NCBI RefSeq assembly: GCF_027596085.1
Contig: NC_072467.1
Span: forward strand, 2,219,361 to 2,283,360
Length of the DNA: 64,000 nt
From: Anoplopoma fimbria
Taxonomy: Eukaryota; Chordata; Actinopteri; Perciformes; Anoplopomatidae
Direction of reading: 5' to 3'
The position numbers and the translations under genes are program-made. The first letter of the stretch is position 1. Every line of letters begins with the position of its first letter. The notes below the pieces were generated by a model. The model was not told where the DNA came from, searched no databases, and was given only the letters and a program-made list of their open reading frames with translations. Below are positions 38,313 to 62,530 of the stretch, one piece after another.

Positions 38313-38328
38313 TGTGTGTGTGTGTGTC
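37672..38328. repeat. Compound (TG)n / TCTC / GAGTG repeat, 657 bp
   Basis: Runs of TG are separated at irregular intervals by TCTC, TGAG and GACTC. The strand read as plus is almost free of A and C apart from these interruptions. The array ends 152 bp before the idh2 start codon. Long Cys/Val and Thr/His frames on its two strands are artefacts. Confidence 0.97.
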
Positions 38329-38480
38329 GCTCTGACGTAGCAACCAGCGTGTCCCGCCGGTGAGGTGGAGGAGGGCGGTGCTGCCTCTATATTGCAGGGA
38401 GACTCCTTCGCTTTGCCTCCTTCTCTGCTCCGAGTTTCGTCGAGTGACAACCTCAAAAGTGAACCAAAAGCCAGGGAAAC
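38329..38480 (+). promoter_or_regulatory. idh2: idh2 proximal promoter and 5' UTR
   Basis: This is the only unique DNA between the compound repeat and the ATG. It is GC-rich, with a CRE half-site (TGACGTAG, 38,332), a GC box (GGGCGG, 38,373-38,378) and a weak TATA-like TCTATATTG at about 38,385. Transcription must start here or inside the repeat; the exact site is not determinable. Confidence 0.5.
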
Positions 38481-50372
<11,892 letters not shown>

Positions 50373-50453
50373 AAGACTTGAAAGAATATAGTTAGCCTGG
50401 AGATGGCAATGTCACTCATGTGTTTTTGTACCTCATTTTTAACTTAAAAGGTC

Positions 50454-50459
50454 AATAAA
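50454..50459 (+). terminator. idh2: idh2 poly(A) signal, proximal
   Basis: AATAAA 82 nt after the stop codon. A second AATAAA lies at 50,693-50,698. Either could direct 3' end formation. Confidence 0.55.
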
Positions 50460-50692
50460 TTCACTTGCGTTTTGTCTGAAGGAAAACAAAAGTACTGTAA
50501 TAGGATTACTATGTAGTGTACAATTAGGTTGATATCAAATAGTTGAGAGCTGTGCTTCCACCTTTTGTCTCCTCAACTATGCGACCCACTATTTACAAGG
50601 TTTTATTTTTGTAATGTGAAGTACTGTGATAATAAGTCAATACTGTGTAATGCCTTGGGCAGGACTGAACCCTCTGTCAAACATGTTTGCCA

Positions 50693-50698
50693 ATAAAT
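50693..50698 (+). terminator. idh2: idh2 poly(A) signal, distal
   Basis: AATAAA in CCAATAAATCCTG, about 320 nt after the stop codon. A GT-rich stretch (GTAGTTTTTTGTTGTTG) follows within 30 nt, as expected of a downstream element, so this is the better candidate. Confidence 0.6.
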
Positions 50699-50776
50699 CC
50701 TGTTAGACCCACTATTGGTAGTTTTTTGTTGTTGTTTCAAAGCAAGCAAAGGTCAGCCATTTTAAAGGTAAATAAA

Positions 50777-50782
50777 TTTATT
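50777..50782 (-). terminator. znf710: znf710 poly(A) signal candidate, distal
   Basis: TTTATT on the plus strand (AATAAA on minus), about 1.6 kb past the znf710 stop and only about 80 bp beyond the distal idh2 signal. A more proximal minus-strand AATAAA lies at 52,148-52,153. Confidence 0.35.
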
Positions 50783-52388
50783 ATTTTACAGTCTGGTACA
50801 CAACATTGTACGTACATTTCTATCAACATTATCTCCACACTAATGTCTAATACAGAATTCCATTTAAGCTGAACATCTTCCCTGTTTGGAAATCATCACT
50901 TAAATTGTAATGGAATGAACACAGAAGCTTAAAAACTCACAAAATTGAGCGTTTTTTTTATTTTAAATGCGCTATATCAACATTGCAGATGTATACCTTG
51001 TTTTGCAGGTTACAAGTTTGAAAAGCTAAGCACTGGGAAAATGAATATATTGAGCATTTCCCAAATCATTTTCCACAAGGTCCGTGGCCCTGTCACATGT
51101 TGGGAGGTTGTCGTTCATCACTTGAGACCAGTGTACAGCATGATGGATGGCATGCTCTTGCAGACACACTGGGGCACTTAATATTTGTGTCTTGAGTTTT
51201 TTTGGGACACTTCTTGTTGAGATTCATCCATAAAAAAACAAAAAAAAAACAGAACTGCAATATGAATGCAGGGTTTGCATTGCTTTTAAAAAATGCTGCA
51301 GTCCTGTCTCGTGAAGGCCTGGATGGAGGGAAACGGTGAGATGTGTTGAAAGAGAAGCTGTGCTACAGTCTGTTCTCTGTGGTAATCTTTTGAGGAGATC
51401 TACAGATGGGTGGGAGGGGAACCTGAATGTAATTTCATGAGGTCTGCGATTGGACCCAAAGAAATCCAATGTCCCAGCTCAACACAACAGCAAGGAAGAG
51501 AGACTTACAGTCCCCGTAGCTGCAAGATTTGATCCAATTCTTTGGTAACGGGGCCCTACCATTAAAAAGGGTATTTTCATTAGCGTCTTGAAACATTCCA
51601 CAGAAACAATTACATTCATAGACTAGAGATCAATACAGGGTGATGCTTGTTAATGCAAAACCTAAAAAGTAGACACAGTGGTCCTCAGTGCAACGCACTG
51701 ATCCCAGTACCAGCCACCATACAAGAGGACTGATACATTCTGTACAATAATATACAATTAAACACAGATTGCAATCCATTTGCATTTAACTCATTTTGCA
51801 GACCTCAAATTTTATTTATCACAGAAGAAATCAAAGTTAATCATTTAACTTTTGTAACTCGATAGGCTTTGGCATGTGAAATGACTTGTTCCCTTCTTTA
51901 ACCCTTCACATTAGTTTACCCCAGCAGACTGAGAGAGGCCGGGAGGGTCTGAATGAGTAAGTGCAGTTTAACATCACCATATGCTTTTAAGCTTGTAGCT
52001 AGAAAAAATGTGCTTTTTAAATTCGGCTCAGATGATGTTTCTGTTTTTAAACAACTGACAACATCTATGTATTTGTGTATATATATTTATTTATTTTACC
52101 TAAATGTTCCTGTTTTAGTACAGTCCACTTTTCTCAAATATAATATATTTATTCAGTAGATTTGCTGTGTTCTCGAGATGAAAAATATGTTATAAGGTAA
52201 AAGTATACTTTTTCCAAATTTCGTAGCATTACGAGTGATTCCAGTGCATATGAATGTGCAGTTCGCTGGGTTTTCTTCACACACTTGAAGAACAACCCAA
52301 GCACTGTGCTTTTAAAAGCAAAGAAAAACAAAACAATCCTGCTATCGTTAGTTCAAACTTATATTCAATTTTGGGTCATTTCAATAAT
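50783..52388 (-). other. znf710: znf710 3' UTR and intergenic sequence
   Basis: No second coding region seen. The stretch is AT-rich with several minus-strand AATAAA words (52,148-52,153; about 52,088; about 51,810) and is best read as 3' untranslated sequence of znf710, of uncertain length. Confidence 0.5.
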
Positions 52389-55300
52389 TCATGCAGTACT
52401 GAATCGCCCTGTGCCCTTCCCATAGGTGCTGTAATACTCCATTTGAGATAGTTTAGCAATGTCTGGTGTGTTGTTGTTGTTAGCTCTGTTTTCTCGCTCG
52501 CTGAATTCAAAGCTCTCCTCTTCGTAGTCCTCCTGGCCTTCTGGGTCTGGCGGGGGTTCTGATGAAGGAAGCAAATAACACAAAAATCATCCCACTCTGT
52601 CCTCAACAACACTCCTTCCTAGAGACGCATTGGCCCTCTTCCTTCTTCCCCTGCCTCAGTATCAGCCTCTACTGATAGAGACAGGCATGTCTAATCCAGG
52701 CGCTGCTATATTTACTAAACACACAGGGAGGGAGTGACAGAAACATCAAAACACTTGGCCACGCGATTAAAGTACATGCTGAGTCAAAGTGCATTAGGGG
52801 CAGACTGAGTGACAATAATGTGACATGAAGCCACCCGAGCAGTCCCACAAGGAAGTTCACCACACATAACCCATCATGTCATCAAGGAGTTTCATCTATC
52901 TCAAAGCAGAGAGTGTTATTAATTGATGATCAATGAAGGTATTCACCATGTCCATCTATTGAGGTGTCCATGATGCCGTGTTTGACCTTCATGTGTCGGC
53001 TGAGGTTGCCCTTCAGGTTGAACTTGCTGGAGCAGTAAGGGCACTTGAAGGGCTTGCTGCCGGCGTGGAGGTGCATGTGGCCGAGGAGGTTGTACATTCT
53101 GTTAAATGACTTTCCGCACACCTGAGAGACAAAACAAAGGAGTGCGATAGTAAGTTCCGCGTTCTATCACAGTGGGACCCAGTGCTTTCCTTAAAGTACA
53201 ACTCCACTCGCTTCACTCACCTTGCATTTGAAAGGCTTGACCGGCAGGTGGACAATCATGTGTGTTTTAAGGGTCTGCTTCTGGACGAATGTCTTGAAGC
53301 AGACGTGGCACTGGAACGGCCTCACACTGGCATGGATCAACATGTGTCTCTTCAGGTTGGCAGACAGGGTGAACTCTCTGGCGCAGACGTCACACTTGAA
53401 TTCTTTCATACCCTGCAGAAACAAAGAGTGTTGGGGGCCAATTAATTCATTTGGCTTAATGTATGTTTTAAGGGGAAAATAAATAATGAGTCATAGAGAG
53501 AAAACGCAGAAGGAGCATTTGCATTCTGGCTTTTGATCCAACACATGTAGATTACATTAGCCCGCCTCCAAGTGTTGAAAGACTGAGTGGAAAAAGCCAA
53601 ACAATGGAGAGATTAAACTTTATTTGTTTTGTTTTGTTTCAACATTTATTTGACTTTAATTTTAATATATAACAAAAGAAAAAGCCATGAAAAGATTTAT
53701 TATTTCCCCCCCCCCTATAGAATAAAACAGATGATATAATGAAATGGAAAGAAAGACCAGGATGATTCATCAGACACAAAGGGAAGTAGCTCTGCAAATG
53801 ACACACAACACAAAACACATGCAAGTGGGGGTTTGAGCCAAACAAAAAAAAACTCAAGGCCTTTGAAGGCTATGTTTACAAAGCAACTGGTTTCGGAGGA
53901 AAGGCTGTGGTGCGAATGTGCAATATACCCTCCAATTTTCCTATGAGGATTCATACAGACTCTGAAGGAGTCAAGCTTAAATACTTCCCTTAATCTCTTA
54001 TGTTTATATCTTGATAATGACATTTAAAAATATAGAGTGAATATGTGCCTATTTTGGGTTTGGTTTTGAAAAACATAAACTGGTCGACAAAGGCATAACA
54101 TTTGGGTTTCAGTAAATTAAGTGCGAGGGTGTGCGCTGCCAGTACCTTGTGAGTGAGAGCGTGTTGCCGGAGGTGGTGGATCTGGACAAACTCCATGCCG
54201 CACTCGGGGCAAACGTAGGGCCGCACGTTCTGATGCTTCATCAGGTGGTTCTGCAGCTGGCTGCGGTAAGCGAAGGACTTGTGGCACTCGGTGCACTGGT
54301 ATGTGGTCGGGCCCTGGTGGCTGGCCAGGTGGCGCTTCAGGTGCGCGTAGGTCGGGAACTCAAGACCGCACTGGGTGCAGACGTGGCACTGACCGCTCTC
54401 GTGTTTGTTCTCGTGGGTCCTCAGCTCGCTGGGGTAGGCGAAGCCGCGGCCACAGAAGCGGCAGCTGTAGGGCTTGACGTCCGAATGCTGCAGCATGTGC
54501 CTCTTCAGGTGGCTGGTCTGCGTGAAGGCCTTCTCACAAACCGTGCACTTGTGAGGTCTGGTCCCCTGGTGGGTGAGCAGGTGAGTCTGGAGGTGGCTCG
54601 GCTGCTTGAAGAGCTTTCCACAGTGTACACATTCGTGGGGTTTAATTCCATTGTGGCCCAGAATATGAGTGACGAGGTTGTATTTGGATGTGTATGACTT
54701 TTCACACATGCGGCACTTCCAGCGTTTCAGACCTTCTCCCACGTCCACGCAGTAAGACTCGTCGATCTGTACGTTGATGTCCAGCCGGTCGATCTGCATT
54801 CGCCTGGCGAGGCCCTCTGGGTCCGACCACAACATGGCCTGGCCGTTCTCCCCATACTCTCCTGGCAGGGCCATATCAGTGGACTCGTAGGCCACCTCGT
54901 TGGACTCATAAAAGCGGCTTTCCAGAGGACTGCCGGTGTCCCCGCTGGTCTTGAGGTTTAGCGCCTCCTCCTCTTCTTCCTCCTCCACCACCAACTCCTC
55001 TTCCTTCCTCTCTCTTTCTTCGCCAGTGTTTTCTTCTTCTTCCTGTTCTGGCTTTCTGTCTGTTTGTGGCCTTGGTGTCTCTCTAACACATGAGGGACAG
55101 TCTCCGCAGACGTGCTCCTCTTTCAGAGATCCCTGTTGGGTGACTGAAACCTCGGTCTTGCCGGGACTTCGCCTGCTGTTCACGTGAATGCAGGAAGGAG
55201 GCGTATCAGACTCGAACCGTTCACCTTTAATCTGAGCCTGTGGACTCGCTACTTTGTGTGGGTGGCCTTCCTCACTCCTGGGCCTCTTGGTCCTCCCGCG

Positions 55301-55591
55301 GGGCCCGGGCCTTCTTCTCTCACTGCAGTGGGGCTGAGGCTCCGTCTCGGCAGCAGGCTCAGCCAGGTAGTCCCCATTGGCCCCTATTAGCTGATCTGCA
55401 TACTCATACTCCATTGACTCAGGTGGAGGAGGGGGACACTCTCTGGGCTCCCCGGTGTAAAAGCCGTTAGGAGCAATGGTGGCCCCAAAGATTTCATTCT
55501 GGGAGATGAGGCCAAGAACGGCAGCCTGAGCCAGAGATAGCACCACCACGGGCTCCGTCTGCGTGCCCACATCCACCTGGCCCTCAGTCAT
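52389..55591 (-). CDS. znf710: Zinc finger protein 710 (4 coding exons, 660 aa)
   Basis: The coding exons on the minus strand are 54146-55591, 53221-53412, 52947-53121 and 52389-52558, with GT-AG junctions and phases closing to 1983 nt including TGA. The N-terminus (MTEGQVDVGTQTEPVVVLSL, then AQAAVLGLISQNEIFGATI) matches the conserved ZNF710 start. A low-complexity Glu-rich acidic region (around residues 195-235) follows. Eleven C2H2 fingers run from CRMCEKSYTSKYNLVTH to CPYCSSKFNLKGNLSRHMK; seven are in the large exon, two in the second and two completed in the third. The tail is QMEYYSTYGKGTGRFSTA. ZNF710 is a nuclear DNA-binding protein, possibly a repressor; its targets are poorly defined. 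The 660-aa length is near human 664. An in-frame upstream extension is interrupted by a splice acceptor at 55,631, so I start at the Met equivalent to human. The order with idh2 is convergent, as in human. Confidence 0.96.
53413..54145 (-). other. znf710: znf710 intron between coding exons 1 and 2
   Basis: 733 bp, AT-rich, with a C10 run near 53,707-53,716. Read-through of the first exon into this intron gives a spurious 562-codon frame; GT at 54,145 and AG before 53,412 define the splice. Confidence 0.85.
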
Positions 55592-55630
55592 CTTGGGGTA
55601 GGTCCGCACCAAGCGACTACTCTCCTCCTC
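55592..55630 (-). other. znf710: znf710 5' UTR part of the first coding exon
   Basis: TTCCAG ends the upstream intron at 55,631. The exon then runs GAGGAGGAGAGTAGTCGCTT... to the ATG at 55,591, so translation is initiated in an internal exon and further 5' non-coding exons must lie to the right, possibly outside the window. Confidence 0.7.
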
Positions 55631-56863
<1,233 letters not shown>

Positions 56864-56992
56864 GGGAGAGGGGAGTAGACCTGGATGCCCTGATAACCAC
56901 GTCATTTATAATTACTGCTTTTAAAGTAGTCAGACAGAGACAGACTGTGTGTTTGTGAGAAAGAAAAGGAAAGAGACTGGGTGTGTATTTGA

Positions 56993-56994
<2 letters not shown>

Positions 56995-57043
<49 letters not shown>

Positions 57044-57480
57044 AGAGAGAGAAAAGAGAGGGAGGGAGGTATGGAGAGAAGGAGAAAGAGCTGTGGGCGG
57101 GGGAGGGAGTGGAGGGAGGGAGACAGAGAGAGAAATGAGATGGAGGGGCTGAAAGATAAAGAAAGAGGGGAGGAGAGGGAGGGGAGGGAAGGGGAAGGAG
57201 AGATTGAGTGAGCATGTGAGAGGAGGGAAGAGAGAAAGGAAAAGGAGAGGGAGGGGGTGTGCGAGGGGGGGCGGCGGAGAGAGACAGAAAGACAGAGTGA
57301 GTGAGTGAGTGAGTGAGAGAGAGAGAGAGAGAGGGGAAGGAGTGAGGGAGGGAAGGAAGGAGGGGGGGGAGCTGGAGAAAGAAGAAAAAGCACAGCAAAA
57401 TGAAAGGCTGACAAAATGAAAGAGAAAAAGACAAATGACAAGGAGAAAGAGGAGGCAGGGCAGTAATTGCAAGAGTACGT
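56995..57480. repeat. (TG)n run followed by a long purine-rich tract
   Basis: TG repeat at 56,995-57,040, then more than 400 bp in which the plus strand is almost entirely A and G (GGAGGGAGG, GAGAGA, GAGTGAGTGAGTGAG). Such mirror-rich purine/pyrimidine tracts can form triplex (H-DNA). The antisense Ser/Pro/Leu-rich frames are artefacts. Confidence 0.9.
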
Positions 57481-57954
57481 ACTTTCACATTTAAAGTTGC
57501 ATCTGAGAGACACCTAAGGACAAACAATTAGAGCAGCGGCGGAAAAACGTGCGGCAGAGGTAGAAACACAACTCTTATCTTTTTGTATGAAGAGATATTC
57601 TCACTGCGGTACTCATGTGAATGTGAAAAGTAATCTCACTTCCCCTCACATACAGAGACAAGAGTGTAAATACCTCACTAACAAACTGCCAAACAAGTAA
57701 CCACCCTTCCTCCTAACCCCTCAGTAGCAACACATCTCGCTCCATCTTTAGGTTACAAACTCACCACATTGTTCCTGGAGTGATGTTTGAGGTGTTTCAG
57801 GGATCTCATCCTTCAGGAGAAATGAGTGGAGTAAAAAAATCCACCTCCTATTTATATCTGTGGGAGAGTGGGGCGGTCCCACGGCTCATCCTCCTCCTAC
57901 TGTTGCTGTTATCAGAACTGACTGTGCCTAGCCCCCCCACCAGCCCTCCACCCC
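57481..57954. other. Unique sequence between repeat arrays
   Basis: No gene seen; a short frame from 57,780 is formed mainly by the following CA repeats. Confidence 0.5.
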
Positions 57955-57955
57955 A

Positions 57956-57998
<43 letters not shown>

Positions 57999-58104
57999 CA
58001 GAGAGAGAGAGACACACAGCATCACCCCATTTCTTTCTCTTCCTCCCACCCTCTCCTTCCCATCTCACTTCTCTTTCTCTCCTCTTTTCTCTTACAAACA
58101 CACA

Positions 58105-58186
<82 letters not shown>
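57956..58186. repeat. Two (CA)n microsatellites with a pyrimidine-rich spacer
   Basis: CA runs at 57,956-57,994 and 58,096-58,186, separated by CT-rich sequence. Confidence 0.95.
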
Positions 58187-58187
<1 letters not shown>

Positions 58188-58654
58188 CTTATCTCCCTTC
58201 CTCACTACATACAATTCAGCATGACCCTTCAACACACATTTCTCTTGAAGGCACACAGAGACACAAGCTCTATCTTTTCTTGATCACACTTTATACTTTG
58301 CATTTCCTTTTTTTTATTAGCGTTTGTCAAACGTACAAACAGTTATAAAATCTAATCAGTAGTTTCTCTCACATAGATATATGTGAATTTACGCACGCAC
58401 GCACATGTTTTTATATGTGTATGTATGCAGGCACACATAGAGGCACGTACACACTTCCACAACACGCACAAACACTCAGAGAGACTATGGGTGGAGGTGC
58501 GTCTGTCAGCAGCAAAACAGTCAGACAGATAATGTCTGAGAAATGCTAAAATTTTCAACTTTCCAGAGACCGTGTAGTTTGCTGCCTTTATTTCTAGATT
58601 CAAACTAATTAACTATTGAGACAGCCTGAAGTATACTGTCTGAGAAATTCAGAA

Positions 58655-59335
58655 GAAGAAAAAAAAATGAGTGACAAAAGAAAAAAGAAGGAGTAAGAAA
58701 GGAGAGAAAAGCAGTTAGGAGAGAGGGAGGGAGGGAGACAGACGTGGGGGAGAAAGAATAAGGAAGAAAGAAGCACAGGGAGGGGGAGTGAAGCTGAGTG
58801 GAGGAAGAGGAGGGGGGTTGGAGGGGGGGGGGGGGGGGGGTGAGAGAGACAGAAAGAAAAAGGGAGAGAGGAAAGAGAGCCGGGGTGGGGGAGGGAAGAA
58901 GAGAATGCAGCAAAAAGGAGGAAGAAGGAAAGGGAGAGATGGGGGGGGGGGGGGGGGCAAGGCATAAGAAAGGATGTGGCAAAAGAAAGAGAAAGAAAGA
59001 ATAAAAGAGAGAGAAAAGAAAGAGGGGAGGGGGAGTGGTGGAGGGTGGGGATGGGAAGAGAGATAGAGGGTTGAAAGAAAATGCAGTGAAAGGAAAGAAA
59101 GAGAGAGAAAAAGAGAGAAGAAAAAAAAGGGGGGATGGTGGAGTGTGAAAATAAAAAAGAAGAGTCCATCAGCAAGAGAAAAGAGAAAGGGAAGGAGGAG
59201 GAGGGGGGGGGGTTCAGAATGAAGAAGAGGAGGAGGTGGAGGAGGAGGTAGGGGGGTGGTGAGAGCAAAGGGAATGGAGAGAGGAAAGGAGATAGAGAGA
59301 CGGAGAGAGTGAGGAAAAGGAAAAACAGCAAGGGA
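58655..59335. repeat. Purine-rich tract, about 680 bp
   Basis: The plus strand is overwhelmingly A and G, with G runs (58,826-58,840, 58,942-58,957) and GGAGGAGG and GAAAGAAAGA words. This is low-complexity sequence, with G-quadruplex and triplex potential; no coding significance. Confidence 0.92.
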
Positions 59336-59734
59336 AGACATTAACTATTGAACTTCCAGATTTCTTTCAGGCTGTGTTGAGAAACAGTGCGGCAGAGTAC
59401 CTGCGGGCAAAGTACAGGTTGTGTGCTTAAGTAGTCGGCTCTGAAGATGATCCTGATAATTAGACAGGTATTCCATTTATACCAGAGCTTACTTTACCAA
59501 TTTGAACTGGTAAACACTGGGGGAAATGTGTGGGGAGGAAGGAAAACAAAAACAAAAAAAAGTGCATTTGAGAAATGTATATGTTTAGGTGCAGGCAAGC
59601 ACGACAAACACTGTGTGGACACGTGCCAATCGTGACTGTAAGGCTGAGGACTGTGCATAAACATTTCCTACTAAATAACAGGAAAGGGCAAACCTTGAAA
59701 ACCTTGATCAATCATCAGCGGCTGGGAGTGCTGC

Positions 59735-60000
59735 GAGAATGAGAAAGATAGAGAGAAAGGGGAGCGGAGGGGAGGGGGAGGAGGAGGAGGAGGAGGAGGA
59801 GGAGGGAGAGATAGGGAATGAGAGTGAGCGCGAGGGAGGCGGGGGGAGGGAGGGGGGCAGGGGGAGGGGAGGGGGAGAGAAAGAGAAAGATTGAGTGAGG
59901 GTGTGAGTGAGGGGGAGAGATAGCAGGAAGTCGAGGGAGAGAATGGGAGAGAAAATAGAAGGAGAGCAAGGGAAGAAACAAAGAGATAAGAGGCTGAAAG
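59735..60000. repeat. Purine-rich tract with (GGA)n
   Basis: Includes about ten GGA/GAG units at 59,773-59,806 and G-rich words such as GGCGGGGGGAGGGAGG. It has the same character as the neighbouring tracts. Confidence 0.9.
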
Positions 60001-60468
60001 ACAAAGAAACCACATGGAAGAAACAACAAGGGACACGTACATAAAACAACACAGAACTAGCCTATGGGGAAAATGAAAAAGACACAGACAACAAAAGTTT
60101 GGGGAAGAAATACACTGGCTCCTTTCCAGGCCTGAATCTTCATAACAGCAATAAAAAATAAAAAAAAACCTGCTCGCTTGTCCGTTTACTTTGGGTACAT
60201 TTGCGTTTGTGTGCGTGAGTGAGGGGGGTTAAAGCATTCTGGGAAAAGGCTATGCTGGATAATAAGCGTTAACTTTCAGGTCTTAGATTTTACAGGTTCC
60301 TATGAGCAATATGAGAAAAGAGAGAGAGAGAGAGACAGAGAGAGATAGAGATAGAGTAAGGGAAGTAAACCATTGCCCTGCTCTCGAGTGTGCTAACCCT
60401 CAACTGGGATTTCAAATGTGCGTGGTTGCGTGTGCGCACGTTGTCTGATGTCTGAGATCAGGGACAAG

Positions 60469-60481
60469 CACACACACACAC

Positions 60482-60572
<91 letters not shown>
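60469..60572. repeat. (CA)n microsatellite
   Basis: About 100 bp of CA with one CAA interruption near 60,480. Confidence 0.97.
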
Positions 60573-60573
<1 letters not shown>

Positions 60574-62139
60574 ATTGAAACCAACACGCTTTCAGTTCCC
60601 CGCAGACCTGAAACAACACACTTCTGACACGGGTGTCCGTATGACTTACTGTATTTTCTACCAGTGACTTCTTGTCCGTTTTCTCTAAAATCTCTGGCCT
60701 GGTTCTCTGCATTGTTTATCTATAGGAGGACGACCATGCAGTCCGGTGTCACATCCTCTTTGTGATATAGGTCAAAGTTATAACTTTTTTTTTTTTTTTT
60801 TTTACAGCAAGAGGAAGAGAGCAAGATGTGAGGAAGAGAGCAAGATGTGAGGAAGAGGGGGGGGCAGATTCAGTTATCAGCTGTCTGTTTTCCCCTGAGA
60901 GAAGCTCAATGAATCTTAAAACTGCAGAAGACTCATTGATGACAACTCCCTGTTTTCCTTTCTTTTTTCTCTCTGGTTAAAACAAATGAGAGTACACACT
61001 CACATTTGAGAAATGCAAATGACAACATGCTGGAGGAACTCTGTATCATCTGTAGGTTAGTCGATCTCTCTCTCTATATATATATATAGATACACAACCC
61101 CGCTCCTCTTGCTGTAGATTAGTGAGCTCACATTGTCGATGTTGTTTCTTCATCCAGCCCGGTGACAGGCTACTCACTGCCCGAGTTTGCCCCGACTGTG
61201 TGTGCGATCCTGTGCTAGTCGATGGCTATAATTCAACATCTTCTTACTGTCACGTGAGCTGGGAGCTGTGTAGGTTTGAGTATAGGATATAGGATAGGTT
61301 ATAGCCGCAGCATTCAGGTGAGGGATTTTTCTTCTGATCAGAAAAGGAGAAAGAAAAAAGAGAGGAATTGGTTTGTGCTCTGTGTTTTGAACTTTGAGTT
61401 ATTGGACTGATGTTTGACGTTAAAGCCGGCCATTTCTCTCAGACCTGTGTCTCAGGCAGCAAGCCCACACACCTTCTGTTATTTCCAGTGCCGGATCAGC
61501 CTCACCTCTGCACGGCATGCTGATATAATAGTAAGTCTCAAGCATGATTAGCTGCTGTAATTAAGCTTTCTCATAAAAAAAGCACAGCAGGCTTTTTCAC
61601 CAGCACAGAACAGACAATCACACAGCTTGAATTTTAGAAATGCAGATGGAATATGGCAAAACTGTATAAAATCAGCCACACCCTAGTCGCACGCCTCCAG
61701 CTTCTTCCTTTAAGGTCAGTAAGAACAGACTGGACACACAGACAGGAGAACACAAAAAAAGAGAAAACAAAGCTTCAGTCTTTATCTGTATTGCCTCACT
61801 CACTGCTGCGAAGGAGAGCAACTTTAAACGTGAGGCAAACGTGATTAGACAAGGTTGACTATAGGTGAATCACTTTCAACTTCAAGCAAATAAACAAACA
61901 AGAATCTGCTGCATATTCTGCATTTGTTTCAATATTGATGCTTTCCATGTTTGCTTGTCCCCCCCCCCCTGTATGTAAGTCTTACATTCATTCAACAAAT
62001 CATTCTAAAGCAAACCTCAAGACAGGATGCAGAAATGGCCAAAGCAAAAAACCTTAAATAAAAGATTACTCTCCCCATTTTGTAGTGGGGGCACTAAATG
62101 GAAAGACAGAATATTAGCAATGAAATAGCTCTGCTTGGA
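60573..62139. other. Unique sequence with minor simple repeats
   Basis: No gene seen. It has a T22 run at about 60,783-60,804, two adjacent copies of GAGGAAGAGAGCAAGATGTG near 60,811-60,850, an (AT)n at 61,076-61,088 and a C10 at about 61,960. Confidence 0.55.
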
Positions 62140-62530
62140 GACAACATTGGAGAAAGGAGTGTGGGGAGAGCTTGAAAAAAAAAAGGACTGAATATAAAGG
62201 AGAAAAGACAGAGTTGAGGGAGGAGAGGAGAAGAGCATTCAGCAAGGAGGATATAAAAGGAACAGAGAGGGGGGCGAGGGAGTGAGACAGAGAGCTATGG
62301 AAGGAAAAAGAGAAAGAGAAGAGAGAGAGAGCATGAGAGAGAGAGAAAAAGAGGGGGGCATGGGAGAGCAAGAGAGAGAGAGAGGAGGAGAGAGAGATCA
62401 AGAGAAAGAGGGAGGAGGGAGGGAGGGGGAGCGAGTGAGAGAAACAGAGACAGAGGACGAAAGAGAAAGACAGAGAGGAGAGAAAAACAGAGAGGGGGAA
62501 GGGAGAAAGAGGGATAGCCACAAGAGACTC
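62140..62530. repeat. Purine-rich tract, about 390 bp
   Basis: Plus-strand A/G-rich, dominated by GAGAGA, GGAGGGAGG and AAGAGAAAGAG. Low complexity; antisense Ser/Leu/Phe frames are artefacts. Confidence 0.9.

Noticed and set aside
37614..38456. 280-codon Thr/His-rich open frame and Cys/Val frames on the other strand
   Set aside because: They are translations of the TG/TC compound repeat upstream of idh2; no start context, no domains.
53990..54145. Continuation of the znf710 first coding exon past the finger THK
   Set aside because: A GT donor lies directly after THK, and the next finger is found in phase in the exon at 53,221-53,412; the read-through is intronic.
54131..54697. 188-codon plus-strand frame opposite znf710
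   Set aside because: Antisense shadow of the zinc finger array, showing the periodicity of the fingers.
58605..59341. Overlapping 125-240-codon Ser/Leu/Phe/Pro frames
   Set aside because: All three minus-strand frames are open because the tract has no stop-forming bases; not a gene.
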